This document shows positions 28,135-40,923 of a stretch of DNA of 64,000 nucleotides, in pieces. The DNA lies in NCBI GenBank assembly GCA_037013685.1, contig CM072886.1, forward strand, positions 91,004,422-91,068,421, given 5' to 3'. The DNA is from Acridotheres tristis (lineage: Eukaryota > Chordata > Aves > Passeriformes > Sturnidae). The stretch's first letter is position 1, and the number at the start of each line of letters is the position of its first letter. The notes under the pieces were generated by a model. The model saw only the letters and a list, made by a program, of their open reading frames with translations. It was not told the origin of the DNA and ran no database searches. A program made the translations under genes and the position numbers.

Positions 28135-28393
28135 CCTGCTCCAGTGTGGGGTTCCTCCCACTGGAACAGTCCTCCACAACTTCTCCAATGCAAGTCTTTC
28201 CCAAGGGCTGCAGCTCTTCACAAACTGCTCCAGCTTGGGTCCCTTCCTCGTGTTACAGTCCACAGGAGCTGGCTGCTCTACTGCAGCTCCTCACTCCAAG
28301 GGGCCACAGGAAGCCTGCTACAGTGTGGGCTTCCAAGAGGGTCACAACCTCCTTCATGCATCCACCTGCTCTGGAATGGGATCCTCCACATCC
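28135..28393 (-). repeat. Degenerate internal repeats within the LTR
   Basis: At least four diverged copies of a roughly 25-bp phrase related to CTGCTCCAGTGTGGGNTCC occur at about 28135, 28225, 28314 and 28366. They form an eroded tandem array in the body of the LTR. Confidence 0.65.
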
Positions 28394-28740
28394 CACTCTC
28401 TTCAGGGGGCAGCTGCCTCGGCATGGTCTTCACCACAGGTTGCAGGGGAATCTCTGCTCCAGCACCTTGAGGACCTCCTGCTCCTCCCTCTTTGTCTGCA
28501 AAGATGTTTCTCTCAAATATTCTCACTTCTATCCGTGCTTGTACTGCTGTTTTGCAGCAGCTTCCTTTAATCTGTTCTCCCAAGTTGTCACCACTGTCAC
28601 TGATGGACTCAGCCTTGGACAGTGATGGGTCCATCCTGGAGCTGACTGGCATTAGCTCTGTTGGACATGGGAAACCTTCTGGCAGCTTCTCACAGAAGCC
28701 ACTCCCTGCTACCAAAACCTTCCCATGCAAACCCAATACA

Positions 28741-29503
28741 GGCTTGTACTTCAGAAATTTCCCAACACCTTCTTTATGAACTCCCACTCCACTACTCACC
28801 TGACCTGATCAGGCTGAGGCCACTGGGGCTGTTTCACCACAGTGAAACATCTTCGGGCAAGACCTATTGTTCTTCAATGATTTTAGCAGTGCTTAAGCCA
28901 TTTCAGTCTTGGACACCTCTCTGGGGGATATAGCATATGGGGCTATTCAGGATCTTATTATATGAGATGTATTGTCACAGTAATCCAGCAGCAAGTGTGA
29001 AAGGCTCCTTTGCACGCATCAAAAAGGAGGCAGAATTTTAAAGCAGTAAGTTCAGTAAATTAATCTGTGTCCATGGTACTAATGGAGTGTGTGTCACACT
29101 GACAAGCAGTGGTGAAGCAGGAGCAGCATGAGGGTTGATGGCCATGGTCAGTGAGTCAGTGTCATTTGCAGAGCCTCAGCACAGCGGCTGGGGGGACTCT
29201 GACTTCTCCATTGCTAGAAGAGGAAAACACACCTATGTTCATATCAGACATATGAGCCTTGTTCTGCTCCAAAACCTACTCTGTGAGATAACAGAGTGAA
29301 ATCTGTAAGTAATTTCCCCTGTGGCATCACTTGATGGCTTGTTATTACCATTGCAATAAGACAAAACTTTTGTTGATGAGGGTACAGTCACACATGGCCC
29401 ATTTTTCTGTGGTTGAATTCACCTCCCTCAGGTATACTGGCAAGATAAACTCAGAGCTTTCAGGAATGCTGAGAGGTCTGCATACACCTTGGAGAGGAAA
29501 TAC
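28741..29503. other. Unassigned spacer between LTR and CR1
   Basis: No gene is recognised. The first 150 bp are GC-richer and could be an unrecognised edge of the neighbouring LTR element. The remainder is unique AT-rich DNA. Confidence 0.5.
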
Positions 29504-29861
29504 AATCATAGAATCATTTAGGTTGGAAAAGATCTCTAAGATAATCAAATCTAATTGTTAACCTAACACTGCAGTGATCACCACTTAACCATGCCCCTAA
29601 GGGCTACATCTACATATCTTTTAAATATCACCAGGAATGCTGCCTCTACCTTAGGCAGCCTGTCCCAACCCTTGACAACCCTTTCTGTGAAGAAATTTTT
29701 CCAAATGTCCAACCTAAATGTCCCCTGATGCAATCCCTGAGGCTTTTTCCTCTTGCCCTGTCTCTTGTTATTTGGGAGAAGAGACCACCTGGCCACACCC
29801 TCCTTTCAGGTAGTTATACAGAGTGATAAGATCCCCCCCAGCCTCCTTTTCTCTTTTCTTA
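29504..29861 (-). mobile_element. CR1 LINE 3' end, minus strand
   Basis: The left edge AATCATAGAATCAT is the complement of the CR1 3' terminal ATTCTATG repeat. It is followed by TTTAGGTTGGAAAAGATCTC, the diagnostic CR1 3' untranslated start. The minus-strand translation 29578-29796 carries the ORF2 C-terminus: a LDIWKNFFTERVVKGWDRLP segment followed by a VFKRYVD-like stretch. This is a typical 5'-truncated copy of about 350 bp, moderately diverged. Confidence 0.93.
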
Positions 29862-32800
29862 TTATGTCTATAATCCCTGAGTATTTTGCATGCCTTACCT
29901 ACCTGTTATGAAGTAATTACTTTCAGTATGTTTCAGTCAATTTTTTCTGAGGTACAGCTGATCGATTCAAAGGTGTCAAAGAGCTCTTCTCCTTTCAACG
30001 TGCATTTTAGCTGTCAGGTTATTCTTTTAGATAGAGTAGTTCCAGTTATTTAAAGTGAGAAAATATCAGGATGGTATTTAAACCATAAGTTTTTGAAAAA
30101 TAAATACATATTTATATAAACGAATATATAAATATTATATTTATATATACTATATGTACAAAAAGTCGATTTTGTAATTAGTCATCAGCTATCTTCTGAA
30201 ATGGACTCTCATAATTTGCCATTTCATGTAGAAATTAGTGCTTTTTGAAATGCAAAACAGGTAATTTTCATCTGTTCTGTAACCTTGGAATTACTATGCA
30301 GGAAATAGAGAAATTAATATATTTGTAGTAAAGAGTGTTATTTACCTAACATTCCAAATGACAAGCATATACCGTAACTGTATTACTGCTGTTTAAATGA
30401 CATTGGTGTGTAGGGCTAGTAGGAAAAATATTTACAGTTACAATCTTGTTATGGAAGGATAGCATGGAAATATTTCATAATGGGAAAGGTGAGCTAAGAA
30501 TGCTGCTACCTAGGAGTGCCAGGTAGCCCTACAGGCATTGGTTGAAATGTTGGAGGGGTGAAGGGAAGGAAAACCTGCCTTGACAGAAGTGAATGAAACA
30601 CAAGCATCGTTTGGAGAGGGGAGGAAACAACGACAACAAACTCAAATAAACCCACCCAGCATATTGAAACGACCCTAATGTCAGTGTTTAGAGTCTCAAG
30701 GTTGTTTTGCTGGTGTGTTTTCAGATCAGACATGTGGCAGAGTCACTTCGGATGTGATATGACACTTCAGGGTGTGCACACCCAACAAGCCACAGCAGAG
30801 AGAGTGTAACAGCAGCACATGGACAGAAAAGTGCCCTCCAAAGTGACCCTGAGTTTTGGGTGTTTCCTGATCCTTCCTTGGAGCTCATAAACCATGAGGG
30901 GAGGAGGAGAAAAATATGGTAGCTGTAGCTATCTCTTGCTAACACAAAATAGTGTCTTGGCTACCACAGGAGGAACTTCTGAAGGGTCTAAAGTCTGACC
31001 TGTGGGACTGGATGAAACCACAGATAGGGAACTCAGAGCACTGTGGCAGAGTTAGCTGCACCAAAGACCCAAGAAAAATTACAATGTCATCCAAGTTTTT
31101 ATTTCCCAGTTCCAGGAAATTAACTTTGGACTTTTTTTAATAGAACCTGAAGAAGATTTTATTGCATATATGCGTATAATTGATAACAGGGGAGAGTTCC
31201 CAGATTTTATAGCCCTTGAGCAGAACAATAGGATATATTCAGGATCTTTACTGGTGGTTGATAGCTTTATCTCTGTCATCCTCCATCTATCTGATAAACA
31301 GCCTACATTTGCTTGATCAGCTGGTATGGCAACAAAACGTGGCTTATTTTCTGTAGCAGGTGTTTCTATGAAATATCCATATTACTGCAGTTGTCAGTGG
31401 TTGATTGTGTCATCCAGGCATAAAAATGTCCAGCGACACAAAAAACAACCCAAATAATCATCTTATTTTCATAGCTAAAACAAGCAGTAGGATCCAATGA
31501 ATCAGTTGTATTTATTGAAAGAAAATAAAAATACACGAAAATGTAAAATAGGAAAAGTGAAGTTAGTTAGTGTGCCCCCTATTACCACAAATTAGGATTC
31601 TTGTTCTGGATGATACTGATGATATTAAGACTTTAGGCATTAGGAAAGCACCACGTGGTAATTTTTTATATTCCCATGGTGTGGATAGTTCCCTTTATTA
31701 ATGCATGCTTGATAACCATTATTATAGCCAAGCTGTAGATAAATATAAAGACAAAGGGCCACCCTTAGCTGGGACTGTTAATTGAATTTGACAGTAGAGG
31801 TAATCAGGGTAGGAGGAAGCACTGCAAGAGCAGAAGCAAGTCCAGTTGGCTAGTCAAGAGAGGCGGGCGTGGGTGACATATGGCAATGCCTGAGAACTTT
31901 GGAAACACCGCAGTAGATGTCACCCACAGCAGGAATTTACAGCCCCCAAGCAGCCCAAAGCCAACACAAACTGCTAAGGAAAAAAGGCCATCATTTCTCC
32001 ACTCAGCATGCAGTGTGCTGAGCATTTCTTGGGAGATAACAAAGTGCAGATCACTGATCTGATTGATTACTCTGGGACCACATCATCAGCATGGCAGTGG
32101 TCACCGTGGGAATACGATTTTCAAATTTGCAGCTTTGCTGGCTCTAAGTGTGCCAGTGCAAGGGGAAAGGAAAGGGTACAGTAGCTCTAATGCACATGCA
32201 CAAAAGCACACCATGGCTTGTGACAGTGATGGCAGCAGGAGGTTGCCATTCACCCATCTGGGCTCTCCAGGTTGCCAGTTGCCCTGCCAGTGTGGAGCAC
32301 TCCCCAGGAAGGATGGGGTACAGGGCAGCAGGGACAATGGTGGTGCTGCTGCTGCTACCTTGGTGTCCTTGCACTGGCAGCTGCAGCAGCATCTCAGGGA
32401 AATATCCTTGGCAGCTAGCCTTGCCTTTGGAAGCTCTCCACTCTTCAGCAAATAAAGGATTCTCTCCATGATGATTTCACATGTAGTTGATTGCCAGGTG
32501 CCTCATGAGGACTAACTCTGGTAAAAGAGCTTCTGCTGACTGGATACAGCTGACCTAGGACTGAAACCTCAGAATGCCTTCTCTGCTGTCCTTGACACAC
32601 TGCAGCACTCCAGAGAAACTTGGCATAATTCTCAGGGTGCTCAGGGCTGCTGCTTCTCCCAGGCTTCTCTTGCTGAGTGTGCTGAGAAACACAAGGGCTA
32701 CAGACGGTCATTTTTTGCCTTTCCCAGGCCTCTTTTGTAGAGAACATCAACAAGATCAAGCAACAACAGCCCCAGTTGCTTGGAGTTTATGATTTTGAAT

Positions 32801-35800
32801 AAAAAAAGATAAAAAAGCAGGTAAGTAGTGACTATCAATTGTCACAAACATAAAATTTGGATTTTTCTTTGCCGATAAATGATGATGGTGATTCACAAAA
32901 TTCCAGTTCCAGTAGCTTTCCTAAATTAGCAGCTAATCCAGAGTTGAATCAAAACACAGATGACTTCATTTTACAAATCTGCTGCTGGTAGGTCTCTGAG
33001 CCAAGAAACTCAGACAACTCAGAAACATCTCATACAAATGCCACAAGTGATAGGTAAAGTATTTATAAATGTTTGCAGAACCTCGAGTCATTTCCAGCTC
33101 ACTTCCTTTAACTCCATTTACAATTTCAAACCTTCAAATCTTCCAGCAGAAACAAGCTGGCAATGGTGGGAGCAGAAGCCAGGATTTTTTAAATTCAGTT
33201 TCAAGGATGACAACAATCCAAATCCTGTAACCACTGAGATTTGGTTTCAAATAATTTCCTTAATCTACTCTACATCCTCATTCTCTAGATGCTTTATTCC
33301 TCCTGAGGTTGCTTTACTCAAATGCAAAGACAGTAATAACATGTACAGAATAGAGCAGAGGGGGCAGTAAGCCTAATAAACGCTGGCAGAATAGAGGTCT
33401 CTCTTTTTTGGAAGTCAAACAAGAAATGTCTAAAGGCCCAGTTCTTTTCAACACTCAACACTTTAAAATAGTGGAACCAGTAGTGGGAACCAGGTTTTTT
33501 GAAATCCCTTTTCTTTCTCCGTGCCTCTGAAATTTTAATGCTTTCTATAGACTTCTAAAATTATTTTAAATGGATCATTCAGATGTCTGAAGTCAAGAAC
33601 CAAGCACTGGGATCAACCTCTTGAAAGGCCTCCTCTAACACATAAGAATGAACTAACACCATCTACTCCTACAAACTAGTTTTAAGCAAAAACCGTAGCT
33701 CAACTGGCTGTGTTACCCCTTTTTTTGGTGTTAGTAATTGAAAAAAGGAGAACAAAATTCAATAAAAATTAACCCAAGGTACTACTAGCCCTAGGAAAAT
33801 ATTTTTGTACAAATAAAACATACAGAAAATGTTAAAGAGCTCTCAAAGGCAAGTTACAAATTAATTACAAGCCCACAAAAGTTACAGGGAGGAAAATTAA
33901 TTTTTAGAGACTTTGGTCTCTGTCTACAAAACAGAAATTAAAAGAAAAACAGAATCAGAACACATCCAAACTCAAAACACATAAAAAATAATAGCAGTGA
34001 CTAACATGAATAAAATTAAACATTACTCAAAAAGTAAATGAATGAGATGCATAAGGCAAACTGAATTAATTGTTGAAATACATTTGGTTTAATAGAAGTA
34101 AAGCCATTGGATTGGGGCTTTCCCCATATTCAGTTTTTGCTGTTCTAGATCGTAATTTATTTTTGATCAATTTGGAGACACAGGTCTGGGAATAGGAATT
34201 GTTAACTTGCCACATGGCTGAAATTGCTTTTGCTGTTGCAAAATTTAAGGTGAGTGCTAATGGGACAATAAGATTCTGTATATCTAATTGATGAATTCAT
34301 TATTCATAGTACTGTTTTTTAAAATACACTGAGGAGATGATAAATTTGCATTCATTTATCTATTATCTGAGAGACCCAGATCCATTCACTTTGGAGACAG
34401 AAGTAAATAAGGAATAGCTATTTGCACGAAGTTTTGAATAAATAAATAGATTCAATTAATTTATTTGCTGAGGACTTGGGTCTTACACTGCTATCTATTC
34501 CTGTTATTTCATGGAAATACAGACTGCTGGTTTCCTGTCCGAGTTTTCACTTCCAACAAGTTTTGCTTGTTCTGGAGCACCCAGTGAGGTTCTGGACTAG
34601 GAGGCTCATCCTCCCAGGCTCTCTAACCAAACCAACTGTCCCAGATTGCAGCTCACAGAAGGCTGCACTAATGGTCAGTGACCCAGTGAAGACATTGCCC
34701 ACCAGCAGGTTGCTCATGTGCTTTAGAAGTCCATGTAATACTTGTTTTCAGATGAAAATATCCCTTGCTGTGAAATTTAAATTTCTTTCTGTGTCCTCTC
34801 TGTATGACATTCTGAGTATGAGCATTAAAGGCATATTTTTCAGACAGTCTAAGCTAGTCTAAAACCATGCTGCAACCAATGATTTGACACTTTCCCCGGC
34901 TGTGACTAAATAGACACATATGATGGCAGAGCCTTATGAGTTTGACTATTTTATTACTCTTACTGAATACAAATCCTTCTTTTGTGCGTAAAATTTGCTT
35001 CCAGTCCTTGCAACAGCTAAATCAAAGTCTTTAATTGAAATAAGAGCAAGTGTCTGGGAACATCAGCCTCTCCTTTCCACATTTTAGTGGTATCATGTCT
35101 TTAGATTGGCTGGAAGGGAAAAAGTCTCTTACCTCCAGCTAGGGTTTGTTCAGTAAAAGGTATTAAAATTTTTTTAGTACGTGATGTTTTGCAACTGCAG
35201 CTAATATTTAAACTATGTAAAATGAGGCTGAAAATCTGATATTCCATTAAAACATTTTGCTTTCACAGATTTACCCTTCCTTACAGCTGTTTCCTGCATC
35301 AAAATTTTTTACTTTCTTTCTCATAATGCAAAACTGTCTTTTCATCTCTTCCATTCCCAGATTCCTTCCATCCTGGAAGACATCAATGAAATCACATTAG
35401 GTTTACCCTAAAATAATTTAGTAGCATTTAACAGACTGTGGATTGAAATTCATGTCTCACATGGTTCTGGTTTTGCAGTGCAAATTATCCTGGAAAATAT
35501 GGCAGAAAACTGCAGGAATTGAAAGACCAAGGCAGTTGTTATAAGAATCTGTGGTCAGTAATATCACAATAATATATGGAGGAAAAGTACAACTGAGCTG
35601 AAAATACAGAACTAATCTGTCCCATGGGCAATTACTCAGCTGCAGTGCTTGTGCCACACATCAGAACAAATGTCCTTCACAAGAATGTTATTTGACAGGA
35701 CTTTGGGGGGCAAACATGTTATTGCTGCTGCAATGCCGATAAATTCTCCCCAGACTGCTCCTGACAAGTGTGTTGTTCATTCCCAGCCACTCCACCTGAG

Positions 35801-36120
35801 ACACAGCCTCCTGGACAGGGTCACCACTACCTGCTTGAACCAGAGGACCAAGAGCTGAATGCTCTGTGCATGTCTGTGCTCAGACCCTCAGGGAGATCTC
35901 TTAGTGGAGACAAAGAAGAACTGGGAAAAGGTGTCACCTGTGTGCTGTCCCTTCCGGGAGATCAGCTGGGGAAAGGCTGGCTAAGCCATGTGTGAGCATG
36001 GCAGGTGGCTGGCTCTGCATGAGCACGTACAAGGTGAGAGCAGTGTTCCTGGGGGAAGGCCAGGAGGGCAGCAGGGAAGTTTGGTGCAGTTTAAGTGCAG
36101 GAGCCTGTCTGAGGGCAGTA
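29862..36120. other. Unique noncoding DNA
   Basis: No gene is recognised. A palindromic AT-rich patch lies at 30095-30160. A GC-richer block at 32060-32480 is listed separately. Open frames of 128-136 codons at 32960-33370 and 34476-34862 have no recognisable domain, no partner frames and no codon signature, so I treat them as chance. Confidence 0.55.
32060..32480. other. GC-richer block with antiparallel open frames, unassigned
   Basis: Open frames of 107-130 codons overlap on both strands (for example 32063-32455 + and 32101-32469 -). The DNA is rich in CTGCTG/CAGCAG phrases, including CTGCTGCTGCTGCTAC near 32345. No domain is recognised. It may be a GC-rich regulatory patch, a decayed repeat or a noncoding exon. 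Open frames on both strands point to composition rather than coding. Confidence 0.25.
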
Positions 36121-36560
36121 GTGTGAGCCGTGAGTGTTGCAACAGGACTTCTGGCTGACCTCGCCAGTATTTCTTCTCATCACTGGGAGATCATTTGATT
36201 GCTGTTAATGACTGAGCTGGCCCCGTCCATGTCATATTACCTATCTCTGCCAACAGACGTGAACAAAATTAGCAGCTGCTTTAATTCTCTGCTATTGCCC
36301 CAGCTCTCATTAATGAGGCAGCCTGAGTGCAGTCCTTTATTCTTGCTTCCCTGCCAGTCAGCCCCTGGGCCAGGATAACAGCCCTTGCCTTTCTCTTGGC
36401 TTCATGCTGTAGTCCTCAGTAATTTTGTTTTAAGAGGTTTAAAGGCTAGGGCTATTTAATCTGCTCCCTCACCATTTTAGTTTGATTCCTGCTATGGACT
36501 TTTTGTTCATGTGTCAAGCTCCAAGAGAATACTATTTAAAATGTGAAGTGTAAAAGCACC
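36121..36560. promoter_or_regulatory. Candidate enhancer / conserved noncoding element
   Basis: This is a unique block of mixed composition without open frames, dense in developmental-factor cores. Examples are CATTTGATTGCTGTTAATGAC, AGCAGCTGCTTTAATT (E-box plus homeodomain), CTCATTAATGAGG (palindromic homeodomain pair) and GGGCTATTTAATC (MEF2-like). Of all gene-free parts it looks most like a vertebrate enhancer. This is inference; conservation has not been tested. Confidence 0.3.
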
Positions 36561-39500
36561 AGAGAGCTAAAATACGTTATTCTCTTCCATGTAATCTGAA
36601 TAATTCGTTAGCTGAAAAGTCCAGAAGCGAGTTTCAAATTTGCCATTCTCCTCTTTTTTTGCAGAAACTACCTTTTTGAGCCCAGGCCAGTTTGTGGTCT
36701 GATGGCATTGAAGGTTGCTTTTGCAGCTGAGGACTGAAGAGAAGCTCCAGTTGTACTGGGCTGTAGTTTAAATGACCAGATACCTGTTTAGATACAGGCA
36801 GCTTGGGTGCAAAGGCTGAACATCCACTTGATTCATTCAAACACATTGTAGCTGTGCAATTACCAGAGAGCTATGGTATATTTCAGTGATGTATTACACA
36901 TGTTGATTTCTCCAGCATGGAGAAATCTAGTTCCAGAAATGGGAGCTAGTGGGGCAGTAGATTTGTGACCACTGTTGAGTGAGAAAAACAGACATATGTT
37001 TGTTTTACATCAGTTTTAGTAAGTGGTATATTTTATTTGCAGAGTTTAAGAACTAAAGAAATGATGTTGTGGCCAAAAAGGTAAAAAACCCATCTCTTAC
37101 ATAGAGACTCCATAAGAATTGGTGTGCTTAACATACAGAAAGAGCAGGTAATTTTATGTTTACCTACAAGGTATTATAGTATTGTTCTGATAGCTACTTG
37201 TGGAACATTTGGAAATCAGCCATTCTTTCAAGTGCATGGCAGACAAGAAACAAAGATGGTAAACAGCATCAAAAGAAACTATCCCTGAATTTATGTCTCT
37301 CTGGAACCCCCACATACAGAGCCAGGAGAGCCCTGTCTTCTGCGTAGCCATTTTTATAGCTTTGAAGACAGGTGGCTAAAATCTGTGCAAATACACATAA
37401 ATAAAAAAAGGCAAGGCAAGATCAGGCTCAGCATTTCCTCTTTCAAGGATAACGCAGTGTTATCTCTCAAATTAAACCAGCTTTCTCTTAGTTGAAATTT
37501 TGTTCTCATAAGTGTAATTGTAGAAGGAGGTATGGATGTAAGAAGTTATATCAGCTGCTATGTTAGTACGGGACAAATACCAGGTTGCCATTAAGAACTT
37601 CTACTGTTCCAATGACAAGGAAAAAAATCAATTCATGCTTTGAGATTTTTTTCTATAATAATGTTGATTAATGCTTTTTATAAAATTTAATGCAATTTCT
37701 CACTTATTTTTATATTAATGCATTTATTTCTGCATTTGGAATTGGAAACACTACTTAATTATTTCTGTTATAGTGGCATAATAGTCATCACAAAATGTTG
37801 TTTGAAATCAAATTCTAACGCTTGCTTTAGTTCCCTCTTTGTCACCACAAAAGGTCAAGCTGGTGGTAGAAGGCATTTGTGATCCCAGTGGGACATGTTT
37901 ATTGCTTGTATAACCAGCATGGTCCTGCTTTAAGTTCTCTGCTTTCATTTTTATATCAAAGAATCACAGACTCTATCTGGTACAGATTTACAGTCACAGA
38001 CTTCTGCAAACATTCCTCTGGCAATAGGACCAGCCCATCTCATAGCTGACCTGTGGTAACACAATGCAGGACTTCAGGCAATAAGTCTTCCAGTTAATAT
38101 TTTCTACTTTAAAAAAGATTGTCCCACACCTGAGTGAAGAAAGATTTTCATTTGGCAATGTCTTTTGCACAAGTGAAATAAAACATAAAGGCAAAATAAA
38201 CAAAACCATGTATCAAAAGGTCAGTACTATAGAATCTTGCCCTAGAAATACAAAATTATTTCTAAGCTCAGGCTTCTACCTGCATGCCTGTAATTTAGTA
38301 AAAATATCACCATAAAAAATTAAATGCTATTTCTATTTATGTTTCAGTTAAAAAAATGTGCTTATATTTGTTGTTGGCTGCCCAGGTTGTTATAAGCACC
38401 TTTAACAATTTCTAATTTCTAATTTCAATATCTAATTTCTAATTCTTTTTTTTAAAACCTAAATTATGGAACAATCATATTGTGTTGGCTTGTGAATAAT
38501 AATTTTTAAAAGTCTATATAAAGAAGTAGAGAAAACTTAGGCACTATGACACAGGATATTGCTCTAAGTCATTGCTTTGTAATGAAAATTCTAACTTTCT
38601 GAACACATTCAATATTAATTCTAACAATTCTCCCTTATCTCCCCAGTCACCATGGAGTTATCAAGGCAAGTCCAAAGTGATAAAAAAACCTCACCAAAAT
38701 GAAAATTATCATCTCTTATTATTTGCTGAGAGAGATTCAACTTTATTAATAAAAGTTATTTATCTTTGAAGAAGATATATGCTGCTTAACTTCAGTCTTT
38801 CTCATTCAGAGAGTATAAATATTTTTCCATTTCCTACACAGTCAGCAAAATTTCCACACTGCTTTGTGAAGACACCTAACATTATGTGCATTTTCAAACA
38901 CTTTCTTCGATGCAGAGAAATATTTGCCAGTCAGACCATAGCAACCTTACTTCTCATCTTACTCTCTACGTCTATCTTTGTATCACTTAGATTAAAGTTT
39001 TGCTTCACTAACTGGCATAATTAAAATGTCACACTGAGAGGGTTTAATTTGAAATGCCTCTGTGAGCTAAATTAATTGTGTATTCTCAGATTGAAAGTCA
39101 CACAGAAGGATTTATTCTGTTCAGATCTAGTTTGATACAGTATTTTGTGAAATGCTTTGCCATTGGGACATTCTCCTTTAAAAGAATCACTCCTCAAGAG
39201 GAAAACTGCTATATTCATGTGGGCTTTCCACTAACCTTCTCTCTACTAAGAGACAGAGCTAGAACCACGTTTCACACAATCTCTTTTCAAAGGGAATAGC
39301 TCCAATGGAACCAACAGAGTCGAAATGATATGAAATGGAATAATTTAAAAACAACAGGTGCTCTTAGCTTCTAAATAGAATCTTAATTTAGCTCCTTTAG
39401 CTTAATGATCTCAGGCTGTCTGCCGAGGTGCAGCCCTGCACTAGGCAGAAGCCAGCCCCACCGGGACTGTCACATCAGCAGGTGCCCTCGGCCAGCACCA

Positions 39501-40872
39501 GCCAGCAGAGCTGCACGGCTGCAAACAGGGCAACAAATCCAGCGATGCTGCAGGAATTCCCAAGCCCTGAAGACACCTCTCGGAACTTTGATGTCATCTT
39601 CTGATAGACAGTGCTGTAGGACATTTGTGACTTACTTTTACTGGCAGCCCAGACTGAAACCATGCTCTCCAGCTTGCTTTCAAGTGAGAGCTAGGTTAGT
39701 TCTGCATGCATTTATTGCATGCATTTATCCCCACAAGTAAATCAAATAGAATTATGAGGTTATATAGTTCATGTTTGAGGACCTTTCTGTGACAAGACAA
39801 TTTCACAGGAGATGATGTGATTTTTGGTCACCATGGTCCTGCCGTTACCAGCACCCCTTTCCTCTGCTGTGCTTTCACCTTGCCCTCTTCATGCTGGACA
39901 CAGCATTCATCAGCCTGCAGTGAGCTATTTCAGATCATTAACCATGCAAAAAACAGTTTATTATTCTTTGTAGCTGGATTTACAGTGCTCAAAAATAATT
40001 TAAATGAGCTTCAGAGCTTCAAGTACAATACTCACTCTTTTGTTGCAACCATACCAGAAATCTGATTTTGAACCATCCATTATAAATCTGCAGAGAACAG
40101 CCCACTCCTCTGATTCTTAGATCTTGATAGACTGCATTCCAGAGCACATGCAGAAACAGAGTTATTGTGAATACATATTCCCTTCATAATAAAACACCCT
40201 ATAATTCAACACTTAATTTTCCATGTTAACTGAGAACTTCATCACCAATACTTGATTTTGTTTCAGCACACAGATAAAATTATTACACATTGGAGGCTGA
40301 AAATCTCTGGAGGGTATCACAAGAAGCACAAGCACTCAGTAATAATTTCTTATTTATAATTACTATTGGGACTTGTAATTTAATCTGTCCTAAGTTCATT
40401 AGTGCCATGTTGATACTGTACCACCCTGGATAATTAATCAAGATGCCATACAACACTAAGTCAAACGCCTTGCAGGAGCAAGTCTGCTACATCAATAATA
40501 ACTATCTTTATCAACCAAATTTGCAATCTCATCAAGAAGTAACTGTGCTAGCAGCAGAGAAAAGAACATCTTTAAAACTGTGAAAGCACATAGAGGCTGT
40601 CCTTTTATTGTATTTACTTTGCTAGCAAAGTCAGCTTGTGAAGCTGATATTGAAGAGGAGTTCAGATGATCTGTAAAGTGAATGAAACTGGAGCTTATGT
40701 AAGTAACAATCATATTTGGCTTTGGGATTTTTCCTAAGAAATGGTGGCTACTGATCTTCCTTACTGGTATTCTAATTTAATATGTTTTACTGAACATAAC
40801 CTTTGTGGAATCCAAAACTGAGCTGCTAGGTACATCAACTTTCCAATATCCAGTTGATCCTAGAATTTGGAC

Positions 40873-40874
<2 letters not shown>
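36561..40874. other. Unique noncoding DNA
   Basis: No gene or interspersed repeat is recognised. A TCTAATT short tandem repeat lies at 38411-38445. An AT-rich TAAT-dense patch at 37640-37770 resembles a conserved noncoding element. A GC-richer patch lies at 39410-39600. Confidence 0.6.
38411..38445. repeat. TCTAATT short tandem repeat
   Basis: About five copies of TCTAATT (one reading TCAATA) lie head to tail. Confidence 0.85.

Positions 40875-40921
<47 letters not shown>
40875..40921. repeat. (AT)23 microsatellite
   Basis: An uninterrupted AT run of about 47 bp is followed by TTTT. It can extrude cruciforms, and its length is likely polymorphic or poorly determined by assembly. Confidence 0.97.

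Positions 40922-40923
<2 letters not shown>

Larger units (their letters stand above)
27724..28740 (-). mobile_element. Degenerate avian ERV LTR (apparently solo), minus strand
   Basis: On the minus strand the unit begins TGTATTGGGTTTGCATGG (right edge) and ends GGGCCAACCCTTCACA (left edge), giving TG...CA termini over about 1017 bp. I recognise it as an abundant avian retroviral LTR. Recalled features include the GCTTCTGTGAGAAGCTGCCAGAAG segment just inside the 5' end, a central array of 'CTGGAGCA'-type degenerate repeats, and a polyadenylation signal (TTTATT on +, 27909-27914) close to the 3' end. I do not give a family name because I cannot check a library. Flanks AGCTC and GGCTT do not match, so the target-site duplication has decayed or an edge is off. 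No internal retroviral sequence is evident on either side. Open frames of 170-197 codons here are repeat artefacts. Confidence 0.75.

Noticed and set aside
28004..28799. Overlapping 144-197 codon frames on both strands, the longest in the window
   Set aside because: They lie in the degenerate LTR, run in several frames at once and have low-complexity Ser/Leu/Cys content.
32960..33370. 136-codon + frame
   Set aside because: No domain recognised, composition typical of random translation, and no supporting context.
37962..38000. AGAATCACAGACTC as a CR1 3' end
   Set aside because: The following sequence does not match the CR1 3' untranslated region.
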